Shown: in pieces, positions 55,215 to 63,021 of the stretch
How positions within the stretch are numbered: the stretch's first letter is position 1
Layout of the letters: each line of letters opens with the position of its first letter
Assembly (NCBI GenBank): GCA_947470895.1
Contig: CANIVF010000010.1
Location: 23,005 to 87,004 of the forward strand
From: Bacteroidota bacterium
Lineage (GTDB): Bacteria; Bacteroidota; Bacteroidia; Cytophagales; Cyclobacteriaceae
Direction of reading: 5' to 3'
DNA: 64,000 bases
Notes under the pieces: model-generated
Told to the model about the DNA's origin: nothing
Database searches by the model: none
What the model saw: the letters and a program-made list of their open reading frames with translations, nothing else
Made by a program: the position numbers and the translations under genes

Positions 55215-57704
55215 GTGACCAACCAGTATCCCGTATTAGAAATCATTCCTGCGCTGAAGCAGGCGTTGCAACAAAGTCCTGTCGTGATTTTACAGGCTCC
55301 ACCCGGTGCTGGAAAAAGTACCGTACTTCCATTACAACTATTGAATGAGCCCTGGTTGAAAAACAAAAAGATGATCATGCTGGAGCCGCGAAGATTGGCA
55401 GCACGATCGGTTGCTTTGCGGATGGCAGAAGAGTTGAATGAAGATGCAGGAGCCACCATCGGTTATCGTGTGCGCTTCGAAAGTGTGGTGACCAAACAAA
55501 CGCGCATTGAAGTAGTGACGGAAGGAATTCTCACCCGCATGATTCAGCAAGACAGTTCATTGGAAGATGTAGGCCTGGTGATCTTCGATGAATTTCATGA
55601 GCGTAGTTTGCAAGCTGATCTTGCTTTAGCATTATGTTATCAAGCCCAACAACTTTTGCGCGATGATTTGCGCATTCTCATGATGTCAGCAACGTTGGAT
55701 GGAGAAAAAATTTCTTCGCTGTTCAATCGTGCTCCCATCATCACAAGCATAGGAAAACAGTATCCGGTAACGTTTTACTATGTAGCGCCAGAAAAAGATG
55801 TTCACATCGCAGTAGCTACAAGTCGTGTAATCAGAAAAGCGTGGCGTGAGCAGTCGGGTGATATGTTGGTATTTCTTCCAGGTGCTGGCGAAATACAACG
55901 TGTACTCACCTCACTCGAAGAGGAAAATGTTTCTGCGCTCGTAGTCCCTTTGTATGGCGATCTTCCATTCAAAAAACAACAAGAAGCTATTCTGCCACAT
56001 CCGCAAGGTTTGCGCAAAATTGTATTGTCTACTTCTATTGCAGAAACTTCGTTAACCATTGAAGGCATCACTACCGTAGTAGATTCCGGTTATGCGCGTG
56101 TTCCGCGATTCGATCCACGCAGCGGACTCACCCGATTGGAAACGGTGCGCGCTACCCGTGATGCAGCGGATCAACGTGCCGGCCGTGCCGGAAGATTAGG
56201 TCCCGGAGTTTGTTATCGCCTATGGTCAGAAGCAACGCACCACATGTTGCAACCAGCGCGACAACCAGAAATCCTTGAAGCCGATCTGGCATCACTCATG
56301 TTGGAGTTAGCGAATTGGGGAATACAAAACCTCAATGAACTTACGTGGATTACATCTCCACCCGAAGGAGCCGTAAAACAAGCACGCGAATTATTGCACA
56401 ATCTTGAAGCGTTAGAAAATAACAGAATCACACTGCGCGGCAAAGACATGTTGAAGTTGCCCACGCATCCGCGCATAGCACACATGTTGCTTTCGGTAAC
56501 TACACCATCGGAAGTATGTTTGGCTGCCGACATTGCATCGATCTTAGAAGAGCGTGATCCACTTCCGAAAGAATCCGGGGCCGATTTAAGTTTGCGCGTT
56601 GAAGTGTTAAGAAAATGGCGAAGAGGTGATCGTGTCTCTGGGGAGCGAAATGTATTAGAGCGTATCGAGCGACTCGCATCGTCATGGCGAAGAATTTTTA
56701 AACTCCAGGTGGATAACTCCAATCCAGTTGATGCTGAAGTAGGAAAGTTAGTTGCTGAAGCCTATCCCGAACGCATCGCGCGACAGCAAGACAAACAAAG
56801 TGTGCGCTATAAACTAGCCAATGGAAGAATTGTTCGGCTACCCGATCATGATCCGCTCATGCGTGAAACCTGGTTAGCTGTTGCTCAACTCGATGCGGGA
56901 AGCGGTGAAGGAAAAATATTTTTAGCTGCGCCATTGAATGAAGATGATTTACTTCATCGTGCAGTCGAAACGGAAATCGTAAAATGGGATGCCGAACGAG
57001 GCATGATCACCGCCAATCTTGAAAAGCGCATTGGCAATGTGGTGCTCTCCAGTAAATCGATTTCAAAGGTTTCTGAAGAGCAGCGGATCAGAATTTTATG
57101 CGAGACCGTTCGCGAAGAAGGATTAAAACTACTTGGTTGGGATGATCCGCAACGCGAATGGCAGGCACGCGTATTAAGCATCCGCACCTGGCGACCCGAA
57201 GAAAGCTGGACCGATGTCAGCGATGAACATTTATTGAACACCACCGAAGAATGGCTGGCTCCCTATCTCACCAACGTTTCCAAGCGCATCGAATTTCAAC
57301 GATTGGAATTACACAACATCGTTGCCGGATTAATCCCCTGGGAACTCAACACCAAACTCGACAAACTTGCGCCCGCGCGATTGCAAGTGCCCAGTGGTTC
57401 GTTCATCAAGCTAAATTATTTCAATGATGGTCGCCCACCCGTCATGGAAGTACGCTTACAGGAAATGTTTGGTTTACTCGAAACGCCCACCGTGAATGAT
57501 GGCCGCACAAAAATTTTATTGCACTTGCTTTCACCCGGCTACAAACCCGTACAGGTCACCCAGGATTTAAAAAGCTTCTGGCAAACCACTTACCATGAAG
57601 TGCGCAAGGAGCTTCGTATGCGCTACCCTCGACATCATTGGCCCGAAGATCCATGGACTGCGGAAGCGGTGAGAGGTGCGAAAAAGAGAACCCCTCATCC
57701 CTAA
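55215..57704 (+). CDS. hrpB: ATP-dependent helicase HrpB
   Basis: A DEAH-type helicase of 829 residues, the HrpB length. Motifs: Walker A 'APPGAGKST' (28-36), 'LEPRRLAARSVALRMAE', DEFHER in place of DEAH (125-130), SAT (158-160), 'STSIAETSLTIEGIT', and 'DQRAGRAGRLGPGVCYRLW'. The HrpB C-terminal domain ends with 'MRYPRHHWPEDPWTA'. The start codon is non-ATG. The last residues (KKRTPHP) and the stop are contributed by a GC-rich palindromic repeat, so the natural C-terminus was probably replaced or extended by it. The role in cells is undefined; RNA remodelling is assumed. Confidence 0.95.
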   Translation: MTNQYPVLEIIPALKQALQQSPVVILQAPPGAGKSTVLPLQLLNEPWLKNKKMIMLEPRRLAARSVALRMAEELNEDAGATIGYRVRFESVVTKQTRIEVVTEGILTRMIQQDSSLEDVGLVIFDEFHERSLQADLALALCYQAQQLLRDDLRILMMSATLDGEKISSLFNRAPIITSIGKQYPVTFYYVAPEKDVHIAVATSRVIRKAWREQSGDMLVFLPGAGEIQRVLTSLEEENVSALVVPLYGDLPFKKQQEAILPHPQGLRKIVLSTSIAETSLTIEGITTVVDSGYARVPRFDPRSGLTRLETVRATRDAADQRAGRAGRLGPGVCYRLWSEATHHMLQPARQPEILEADLASLMLELANWGIQNLNELTWITSPPEGAVKQARELLHNLEALENNRITLRGKDMLKLPTHPRIAHMLLSVTTPSEVCLAADIASILEERDPLPKESGADLSLRVEVLRKWRRGDRVSGERNVLERIERLASSWRRIFKLQVDNSNPVDAEVGKLVAEAYPERIARQQDKQSVRYKLANGRIVRLPDHDPLMRETWLAVAQLDAGSGEGKIFLAAPLNEDDLLHRAVETEIVKWDAERGMITANLEKRIGNVVLSSKSISKVSEEQRIRILCETVREEGLKLLGWDDPQREWQARVLSIRTWRPEESWTDVSDEHLLNTTEEWLAPYLTNVSKRIEFQRLELHNIVAGLIPWELNTKLDKLAPARLQVPSGSFIKLNYFNDGRPPVMEVRLQEMFGLLETPTVNDGRTKILLHLLSPGYKPVQVTQDLKSFWQTTYHEVRKELRMRYPRHHWPEDPWTAEAVRGAKKRTPHP

Positions 57705-57739
57705 TCCCTCTCCCCCCCGGGAGAGGGGCCAGGGGTGAG
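57691..57739. repeat. GC-rich palindromic repeat, copy 1
   Basis: CCCTCTCCC and GGGAGAGGG (57706-57714 and 57719-57727) form a hairpin with a CCCC loop, followed by GCCAGGGGTGAG. It matches copy 2 at 58153-58186 in the same orientation. It encodes the last residues of hrpB on the plus strand and the tail 'LALTPGPSPGGERD' of the DUF559 pseudogene on the minus strand. Confidence 0.85.
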
Positions 57740-58102
57740 AGCGAGCTGCTTTCTGATCTCCATCAATACTCCAGACATATTTCTCAAAACATCTTCATTC
57801 CTAAACCGAATTACTTTCAATCCCAATAATTCCAACTCTTCAGTTCTAAATTGGTCATACTGAATATTCTCAGGTGTAAAATGAATTCCGCCATCCACTT
57901 CAATAACTAGTTTTGCTTCATGACACTAGAAATCGACAATATATCTTGCTATCGGATGTTGCCTTCTGAATTTCTTATTGCTCACTTTTCTATTCCTCAA
58001 ATTTTGCCACAATAGGTTTTCCGCAGGCGTCATTACTTTCTTCAACGACCGCGCATTCTCAAATATCTTCCACGAAGCATCCGCATGAAAAGGCAACCCC
58101 AT
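57701..58102 (-). pseudogene. DUF559-type endonuclease-like gene with an internal nonsense codon
   Basis: From ATG 58102 the minus strand reads a complete DUF559 protein (Vsr/PD-(D/E)XK-like): 'MGLPFHADASWKIFENAR', 'MTPAENLLWQNLRNRKVSNK', 'FRRQHPIARYIVDF', then TAG at 57926-57928 where relatives have Tyr, then 'CHEAKLVIEVDGGIHF' and 'RTEELELLGLKVIRFRNEDV'. Only that one codon is broken; there is no frameshift. The frame ends inside repeat copy 1 with a TAG overlapping the hrpB stop codon. Without readthrough, the catalytic half (VIEVDGG) is lost. The family is commonly found as small mobile-looking genes of unknown role. Confidence 0.85.
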
Positions 58103-58152
58103 AAACCAAATTAACCAATTCTACTTGATTTTCCCTCGAAGTACAAAACATT

Positions 58153-58186
58153 CCCCTCTCCCCCCGGGAGAGGGCCAGGGTGAGGG
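58153..58186. repeat. GC-rich palindromic repeat, copy 2
   Basis: CCCTCTCCC, loop CCC, GGGAGAGGG, followed by CCAGGGTGAGGG. It lies about 50 bp upstream of the DUF559 start codon and 100 bp before the 2Fe-2S subunit gene, in the same orientation as copy 1, so the two bracket the DUF559 pseudogene. Confidence 0.85.
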
Positions 58187-58285
58187 CACCACTCGTCAAT
58201 TTAAACTTCCATATAAACCCAAAAATTCCTACCTTACCTTTCTAAATTTCCCGATCTCATTTTTAAACAATAAACATCATTTCAT

Positions 58286-58750
58286 ATGGCATCCTATTCA
58301 ATCAATGTAAATGGAGAGAAGCGCACCGTTGATGTATCACCCGATACACCTTTGTTGTGGGTGCTTCGTGATAGTCTCGGTTTGGTGGGCACCAAGTACG
58401 GTTGTGGCATTGCGCAGTGTGGAGCGTGCACTGTGCATTTGAATGGCACTGCAGTGCGTTCCTGTTCATTACCTATTTCTGTGGTGAAAGAAGGAAAAGT
58501 TACCACCATTGAAGGCCTTTCGAAAGAAGGAGATCATCCTGTACAACAGGCGTGGATGGAAGTGGATGTGCCACAGTGTGGCTATTGCCAGGCGGGGCAG
58601 ATTATGACGGCCACTGCATTGCTTGCAAAAACTCCCAAGCCTACGGATGAACAAATCGAGACTGCGATGAATGGTAATATTTGCCGTTGCGGCACCTACC
58701 ATCGTGTGAAGGAAGCAATTGTGTTGGCGTCAGCAAAAATTAATAAATAA
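58286..58750 (+). CDS. 2Fe-2S subunit of a molybdenum hydroxylase (isoquinoline 1-oxidoreductase type)
   Basis: A 154-residue electron-transfer subunit with two [2Fe-2S] clusters. The plant-ferredoxin-type set is Cys 40, 45, 48 and 60 ('[17 protein letters not shown]'); the second domain carries '[13 protein letters not shown]' and '[13 protein letters not shown]'. There is no signal peptide, so it would be exported together with the Tat-directed large subunit. That subunit's gene starts 9 bp after its stop. Confidence 0.94.
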   Translation: MASYSINVNGEKRTVDVSPDTPLLWVLRDSLGLVGTKYGCGIAQCGACTVHLNGTAVRSCSLPISVVKEGKVTTIEGLSKEGDHPVQQAWMEVDVPQCGYCQAGQIMTATALLAKTPKPTDEQIETAMNGNICRCGTYHRVKEAIVLASAKINK

Positions 58751-58759
58751 TCAACCCTC

Positions 58760-60922
58760 ATGGAGACGATAGCAAAAACGAACAGACGTGATTTTCTAAA
58801 GTTGGGCCTCGTGGCCAGTGGTGGATTGGTGTTGGGATTTCAGTCGAGCAGTTCATCGGCATTGGGCATGGAAGTGATCAACGGATCTGCGTTGCCTGCT
58901 GGCGATGTTAACTTCAACAGCTACTTATCGATTTCTTCGGATGATCTGGTTACTATATTTTCTCCCAATCCTGAATTAGGGCAGAACATCAAAACTTCTT
59001 TCCCGATGGTGGTGGCCGAAGAGCTCGAGGCCGACTGGAAGAAAGTGAAAGTAGTGCAGGCACATCTCGATACAAAAAAATATGATCGTCAGCTTACCGG
59101 TGGCAGTGGTGCTGTTCCCCATTCATGGGAACGCTTGCGCAAAGCAGGTGCTACAGCAAAATATATGTTGACGGAAGCCGCTGCGAAAAAATGGAGCGTA
59201 TCGGCTTCAGCATTGAAAGCAGAAAATGGAAAAGTGATCAATCCCGCCAATGGAAAATCATTTACCTATGGAGAACTCGCGAATGATGCTGCGCTGATTC
59301 CCGTGCCAACGGATGTAAAGTTGAAAGACAAAAAAGATTTCAAACTCATCGGCACTGCGGTAAGCAATGTTGATAACAAAGAGATGATTACCGGCAAGCC
59401 ACTGTATGGTTTGGATTTTTATCGTGAAGGTATGTTGTATGCCGTAATTACTCGCCCGGAGTCATTCGGTATGAAATTGAAATCAGTGGATAGCGCTGCC
59501 GCGAAAGCTTTGCCTGGCATTGTGGATGTGGTGACGTTTAAAAATAATGTGGCCGTGGTAGGTAAATCTACCTGGGAAGTATTGAAGGCGCGCAAGGCGT
59601 TGAAGATTGAATATGAGAAAGAAGGAAACATTGAAAGTACTTCAGATCACGATCGCATCTTCAAAGAATTATTGGACAAACCCGAAGCTACCGTAAGACG
59701 CAAAGACGGTGATGTAGAGGCAGCGTTTAAAGGTGCAGCACAAGTGATCAAACGTGAGTATCAATGCCCGTTCTTATCACACGCACCGATGGAGCCGATG
59801 AACTTCTTTGCGCACGTGCGTGCCGATGGTGTTGAGTTGGTTGGGCCTTCGCAAACTCCGGACAGAGCAAGAATGGCAACCGCAACGTTGTTAGGTGTTG
59901 CTCCTGAAAAAATAACATTAGAATTAACACGCCTGGGTGGAGGCTTCGGTCGCAGGTTGCAGGCCGACTATGCGTTGGAAGCCGCAGAACTTTCCAGCAT
60001 GATCAAAGCACCCGTGAAAGTAACGTGGACACGCGAAGATGATATGATGGGTGGAAGCTATCGCCCGGCTGTGCGTTATCGCTTTGAAGCAGCACTGGAT
60101 CCAACAGGAAAATTAGTAGGATATAAATTACGTGGCGTTGGAATTAACTCTGGTAATCCTACACGTGAAGACAATTTCCCGTCAGGTTCAGTAGATAATT
60201 TATTGATTGATTCCGTAGAGCATCAATCACCGATTACCACAGGCGCATGGCGTGCACCGATTACCAACTTCCTTGCTTTTGCTGAGCAGGCATTTTTAGA
60301 TGAAGTAGCCTTGGCTGCAGGCAAAGATCCGGTGAAGTTCAGATTAGAATTATTGGATCGTGCCAAAACAACTCCGGTGGGTGCTATCAAATATGATATT
60401 GATCGCATGAAGAAGGTGATCGAAACCGTGGCGGAGAAATCAGGTTGGGGCACCAAGAAAAACCTGGCGCAAGGCTTCAGTGTTTATTTCTCACACCGCT
60501 CGTATGTAGCGCAGGTGGCTGAAGTAGAAATGAAGAAAGGCCAACCCGTGTTGAAGAAAATTTATGCTGTATCGGATTGCGGAATTGTTATCAACATGAG
60601 TGGCGCGAAGCAACAAGTGACCGGAGGTATTGTGGATGGGCTGGGCCACTCGTTATACGGACAAGTTACCTTCAAAGATGGAGCAGCCGTGCAACGTAAC
60701 TTCAACAACTACCGCCTCATCCGCTTCAAAGAAGTGCCCGAAGTAGAAGTGCATTTCATTGATAACGGCATCGATCCAACTGGCTTAGGGGAACCTGCAT
60801 TGCCACCAACAGGAGGTGCTGTTGCTAATGCAATCTTTAAAGCAACCGGTAAGCGTTTATACAACCAGCCCTTCAACCAGGTGGAAGAAATGAAAGCGGT
60901 GAAGTTGGGAGAGAAGATTTAA
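58760..60922 (+). CDS. Molybdopterin-binding subunit of a xanthine-dehydrogenase-family hydroxylase
   Basis: The 720-residue catalytic subunit, with a twin-arginine signal ('NRRDFLKLGLVASGGLVLGF', residues 8-27). Mo-cofactor blocks include 'TGGSGAVPHSWERLRKAGAT', 'LSHAPMEPMNFFAHVRADGV', 'ELTRLGGGFGRRLQADYALE', 'TTGAWRAPITNFLAFAEQAF' and 'DPTGLGEPALPPTGGAVANA', with Glu of the GLGEP segment as the likely base. This is the isoquinoline 1-oxidoreductase beta type, in which no FAD subunit is used; electrons go to a cytochrome or quinone. Many members oxidise aldehydes or N-heterocycles in the periplasm. Confidence 0.94.
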   Translation: METIAKTNRRDFLKLGLVASGGLVLGFQSSSSSALGMEVINGSALPAGDVNFNSYLSISSDDLVTIFSPNPELGQNIKTSFPMVVAEELEADWKKVKVVQAHLDTKKYDRQLTGGSGAVPHSWERLRKAGATAKYMLTEAAAKKWSVSASALKAENGKVINPANGKSFTYGELANDAALIPVPTDVKLKDKKDFKLIGTAVSNVDNKEMITGKPLYGLDFYREGMLYAVITRPESFGMKLKSVDSAAAKALPGIVDVVTFKNNVAVVGKSTWEVLKARKALKIEYEKEGNIESTSDHDRIFKELLDKPEATVRRKDGDVEAAFKGAAQVIKREYQCPFLSHAPMEPMNFFAHVRADGVELVGPSQTPDRARMATATLLGVAPEKITLELTRLGGGFGRRLQADYALEAAELSSMIKAPVKVTWTREDDMMGGSYRPAVRYRFEAALDPTGKLVGYKLRGVGINSGNPTREDNFPSGSVDNLLIDSVEHQSPITTGAWRAPITNFLAFAEQAFLDEVALAAGKDPVKFRLELLDRAKTTPVGAIKYDIDRMKKVIETVAEKSGWGTKKNLAQGFSVYFSHRSYVAQVAEVEMKKGQPVLKKIYAVSDCGIVINMSGAKQQVTGGIVDGLGHSLYGQVTFKDGAAVQRNFNNYRLIRFKEVPEVEVHFIDNGIDPTGLGEPALPPTGGAVANAIFKATGKRLYNQPFNQVEEMKAVKLGEKI

Positions 60923-60980
60923 ATAGAATTTTTGTCACCATTCCCCGAAATTATCGGCAAAGGATGATCATCTGGAATCT

Positions 60981-61021
60981 AATGAAAAACCTCAACAGTT
61001 GTACCGTTGAGGTTTTTCATT
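60981..61021. terminator. Perfect 16-bp hairpin terminator
   Basis: AATGAAAAACCTCAAC, loop AGTTGTACC, GTTGAGGTTTTTCATT. The T-run is inside the stem arm on both strands, so it can act in both directions. It closes the molybdenum-hydroxylase operon and separates it from the A+T-rich island. Confidence 0.85.
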
Positions 61022-61092
61022 AATGATCTTGTTGGGATGGAGGAATCGAATTTGTAAGAATAAAAGGGAAATGGCTTTAAATGTAAAAAAAC

Positions 61093-61635
61093 ATGATATT
61101 GAAATTTGATGAATTAGATTGGATAATGGATTTTTTTGATAATGGAATTGAGTTAAGAATAGAGGGTATTGATAGAGTGAGAAATTTTTCTTTTTTATGG
61201 AATTTATTTGAAACATATGCATGTAATAAGAGGGCAAGTATAACTACTATTTCACTTGCGGTGGATAAAATAAACCAAGTAGAAACAATAAAATTTGAAT
61301 TACTTAGAGAGTATATTGAATATTTTAGGGATAGGTATATTAGTCAAGATGGCTCACAAAATGAAATTTTTAAAGGATTGAAATTTAGATCAACGGAGAA
61401 AATAGCCGAACAAGAGGTTATTGATACACTAGTCGGTACACGAAAAGCACCGGTTGATAGCTTGAAATCATTACTTTATATCGTCTATCGGCTAAGGAAT
61501 AATTTATTTCACGGGGAAAAGAATATTATTAAGCTGAATAATCAAATCGAGAATTTTATTGTAGCAAATGATTTATTAGCTAAAGTATTATCTATTATGA
61601 AGAGGCGATATTTAATTCTTGAAATTATTAAATGA
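61093..61635 (+). CDS. HEPN-like helical protein with Rx4H motif
   Basis: A 180-residue, largely helical protein from an A+T-rich stretch. Near residue 135 it carries 'YRLRNNLFHGEK', an Arg-x4-His motif typical of HEPN ribonuclease or nucleic-acid-binding domains, and upstream 'RNFSFLWNLFETYACNKRAS', which resembles the first helices of Apea-like/RiboL-PSP HEPN proteins. There is no membrane segment. HEPN proteins are common in toxin-antitoxin and abortive-infection loci, but a partner of known antitoxin type is not seen. Codon use (AT-ending) differs from the surrounding chromosome. Confidence 0.65.
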   Translation: MILKFDELDWIMDFFDNGIELRIEGIDRVRNFSFLWNLFETYACNKRASITTISLAVDKINQVETIKFELLREYIEYFRDRYISQDGSQNEIFKGLKFRSTEKIAEQEVIDTLVGTRKAPVDSLKSLLYIVYRLRNNLFHGEKNIIKLNNQIENFIVANDLLAKVLSIMKRRYLILEIIK

Positions 61636-61678
61636 ATTATTATCCTAGTGTAGGTACTTAAAATTATATAAATCTGCA

Positions 61679-62140
61679 ATGAAGTTTCCAAGTCGATTAG
61701 AACGGACAGCTTATCATGAAGCTGGACATGCAGTTATGTTGTTAACTCTTAATCAAAAATTTATTTTTGTTTCAATTGGTCCTGAAGGAAATCCTAAGGG
61801 AAGTATAGACCCAAGGAATTTTGAAGAAAAATGGACATCGCCTAGAACTGAACTTGGAATTCTCCAAACCAATTTAGTGAAATTGCCTAAAGGTGAGATT
61901 GAGAAGCAAATACTAATTTGCTATGCTGGTGTCGTAGCTGAAAAACTAAAATTTGAAGATTTTCAAGGTGAGGGTGAGAATAGATTACTTGACATGGATT
62001 CTGATTATCGCTCAATAAAATTATGTTTGAAGGAGCTCAATGAAAAAGATACTTATTTTGAAAAATGTAAGGAGTTATTAATAGCCAATCAAAGCATTAT
62101 AGATACCATTGCTTTGACCCTCCTAGAGAAAAAACATTGA
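61679..62140 (+). CDS. Stand-alone M41 (FtsH-type) peptidase domain protein
   Basis: A 153-residue protein with 'RLERTAYHEAGHAVMLLTLN': the HEAGH zinc motif at residues 13-17 is in the form seen in the FtsH protease domain. 'ICYAGVVAEKLKF' and 'LLDMDSDYRSIKLCLKELNE' match the following M41 helices, the latter supplying an acidic candidate for the third zinc ligand. The AAA+ ATPase and membrane anchor of FtsH are absent, and there is no signal peptide. It follows the HEPN-like gene by 43 bp and its stop overlaps the start of the next gene. Activity is inferred from the intact motif. Confidence 0.75.
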   Translation: MKFPSRLERTAYHEAGHAVMLLTLNQKFIFVSIGPEGNPKGSIDPRNFEEKWTSPRTELGILQTNLVKLPKGEIEKQILICYAGVVAEKLKFEDFQGEGENRLLDMDSDYRSIKLCLKELNEKDTYFEKCKELLIANQSIIDTIALTLLEKKH

Positions 62141-62646
62141 CTTTCAATGATTGCAAGATATGTGTGAAAAAGTCTTCGGCTGAAGAAAGAAAGAGAGTCT
62201 TAATAAATCGAGTAATAAAATACTTAGTCTTTTCAGTATTATTCTATTGTATGTATGAGATGGCAAGATTCGGTTTTGAATTATTTCAATCTGATGAACT
62301 CTTCTCACAAATTGGTAGCATTTTTTTATTTATTATTTCAATTAGTGTAGTGATATTACTTCTATTTAGCTTTTTTAACGTGCCTAATTGGCTATCAAAA
62401 GTATATTTTTGGATCTTCACAGTTCCAATAGCTGCTTTTGCGCTTTCAATTGTTTTTATTGTCTGGGGTTTCATTACAATCGGTATTATGATCCTGCCTT
62501 TTAGCGATGTTGATTTGTCGATAGATTTAGGAATAATTTTTTTGCAATCTGCATCTATTAAATTTGTTCTAATAATTTTGGATGGTTTTAATATTTATTA
62601 CTTAATTAAATCATTTAGAGATTGGGTTCATAAATTATATAAATAG
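62137..62646 (+). CDS. Four-helix membrane protein in the A+T-rich island
   Basis: A 169-residue protein that would start at TTG 62137 inside TTGA, overlapping the stop of the M41 gene by four bases; this coupling is the reason for accepting the rare start. A short basic N-terminus with two Cys (CKIC) is followed by four to five membrane segments (about residues 27-47, 57-80, 87-112 and 122-155) and a basic end (RDWVHKLYK). No family is recognised. The overlap argues that it works with the peptidase, perhaps as its membrane anchor or substrate. Confidence 0.65.
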   Translation: MTFNDCKICVKKSSAEERKRVLINRVIKYLVFSVLFYCMYEMARFGFELFQSDELFSQIGSIFLFIISISVVILLLFSFFNVPNWLSKVYFWIFTVPIAAFALSIVFIVWGFITIGIMILPFSDVDLSIDLGIIFLQSASIKFVLIILDGFNIYYLIKSFRDWVHKLYK

Positions 62647-62773
62647 TCATCGAATTCTCCATCTCAATTGATAGACTTTATTATTGTTGCATTCCGTCAT
62701 GGTGTTGATTTTTTACCATGTTTGTATTCTTGACCTAAAAAGTATTTTTGTTTAATCCACTTATCATAATTCC

Positions 62774-62967
62774 CAGAGGAGTCTTACGCCTCGGAGACTC
62801 CGCGTAGAGTGAAAGACAAAATTCATAATTTGAGAATACTCTTTGAAACAGAGCAATGAGGTAGATAAAAGTATTTGAGCCCAATACGAATTTCAGAAAT
62901 AGATGAAATGTATTTTATCACATTCACTTTACAGTAGACGTGGAGTCCCGAGGCGGAGACTCCACTG
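62774..62967. mobile_element. MITE-like element with terminal inverted repeats
   Basis: Ends CAGAGGAGTCTTACGCCTCGG (62774-62794) and, inverted, CAGTGGAGTCTCCGCCTCGG (62948-62967) agree with two mismatches and one gap. Each end also folds on itself (GGAGTCT/AGACTCC and GGAGTC/GACTCC). The roughly 150 bp between them are A+T-rich and non-coding. The whole stretch 62647-63021 has no gene; this element is its only visible structure. No target-site duplication is obvious. Confidence 0.5.
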
Positions 62968-63021
62968 AGAAGATGTGGTGCAGAAATCTTGAATTAGTAT
63001 ACCCACTCTGTTGCATAGTAC

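Noticed and set aside
57691..58186. A CRISPR array or intrinsic terminators made by the GC-rich palindromes
   Set aside because: There are only two copies about 450 bp apart with a gene between them and no T-run after the hairpins.
61093..61635. A classic HEPN-MNT toxin-antitoxin pair
   Set aside because: No nucleotidyltransferase (GSx10DxD) gene is next to the HEPN-like gene; the neighbour is a zinc-peptidase domain.
62647..63021. A tRNA or small RNA gene at the island border serving as an integration site
   Set aside because: No cloverleaf or CCA end can be formed by eye; the only structure is the inverted-repeat element.
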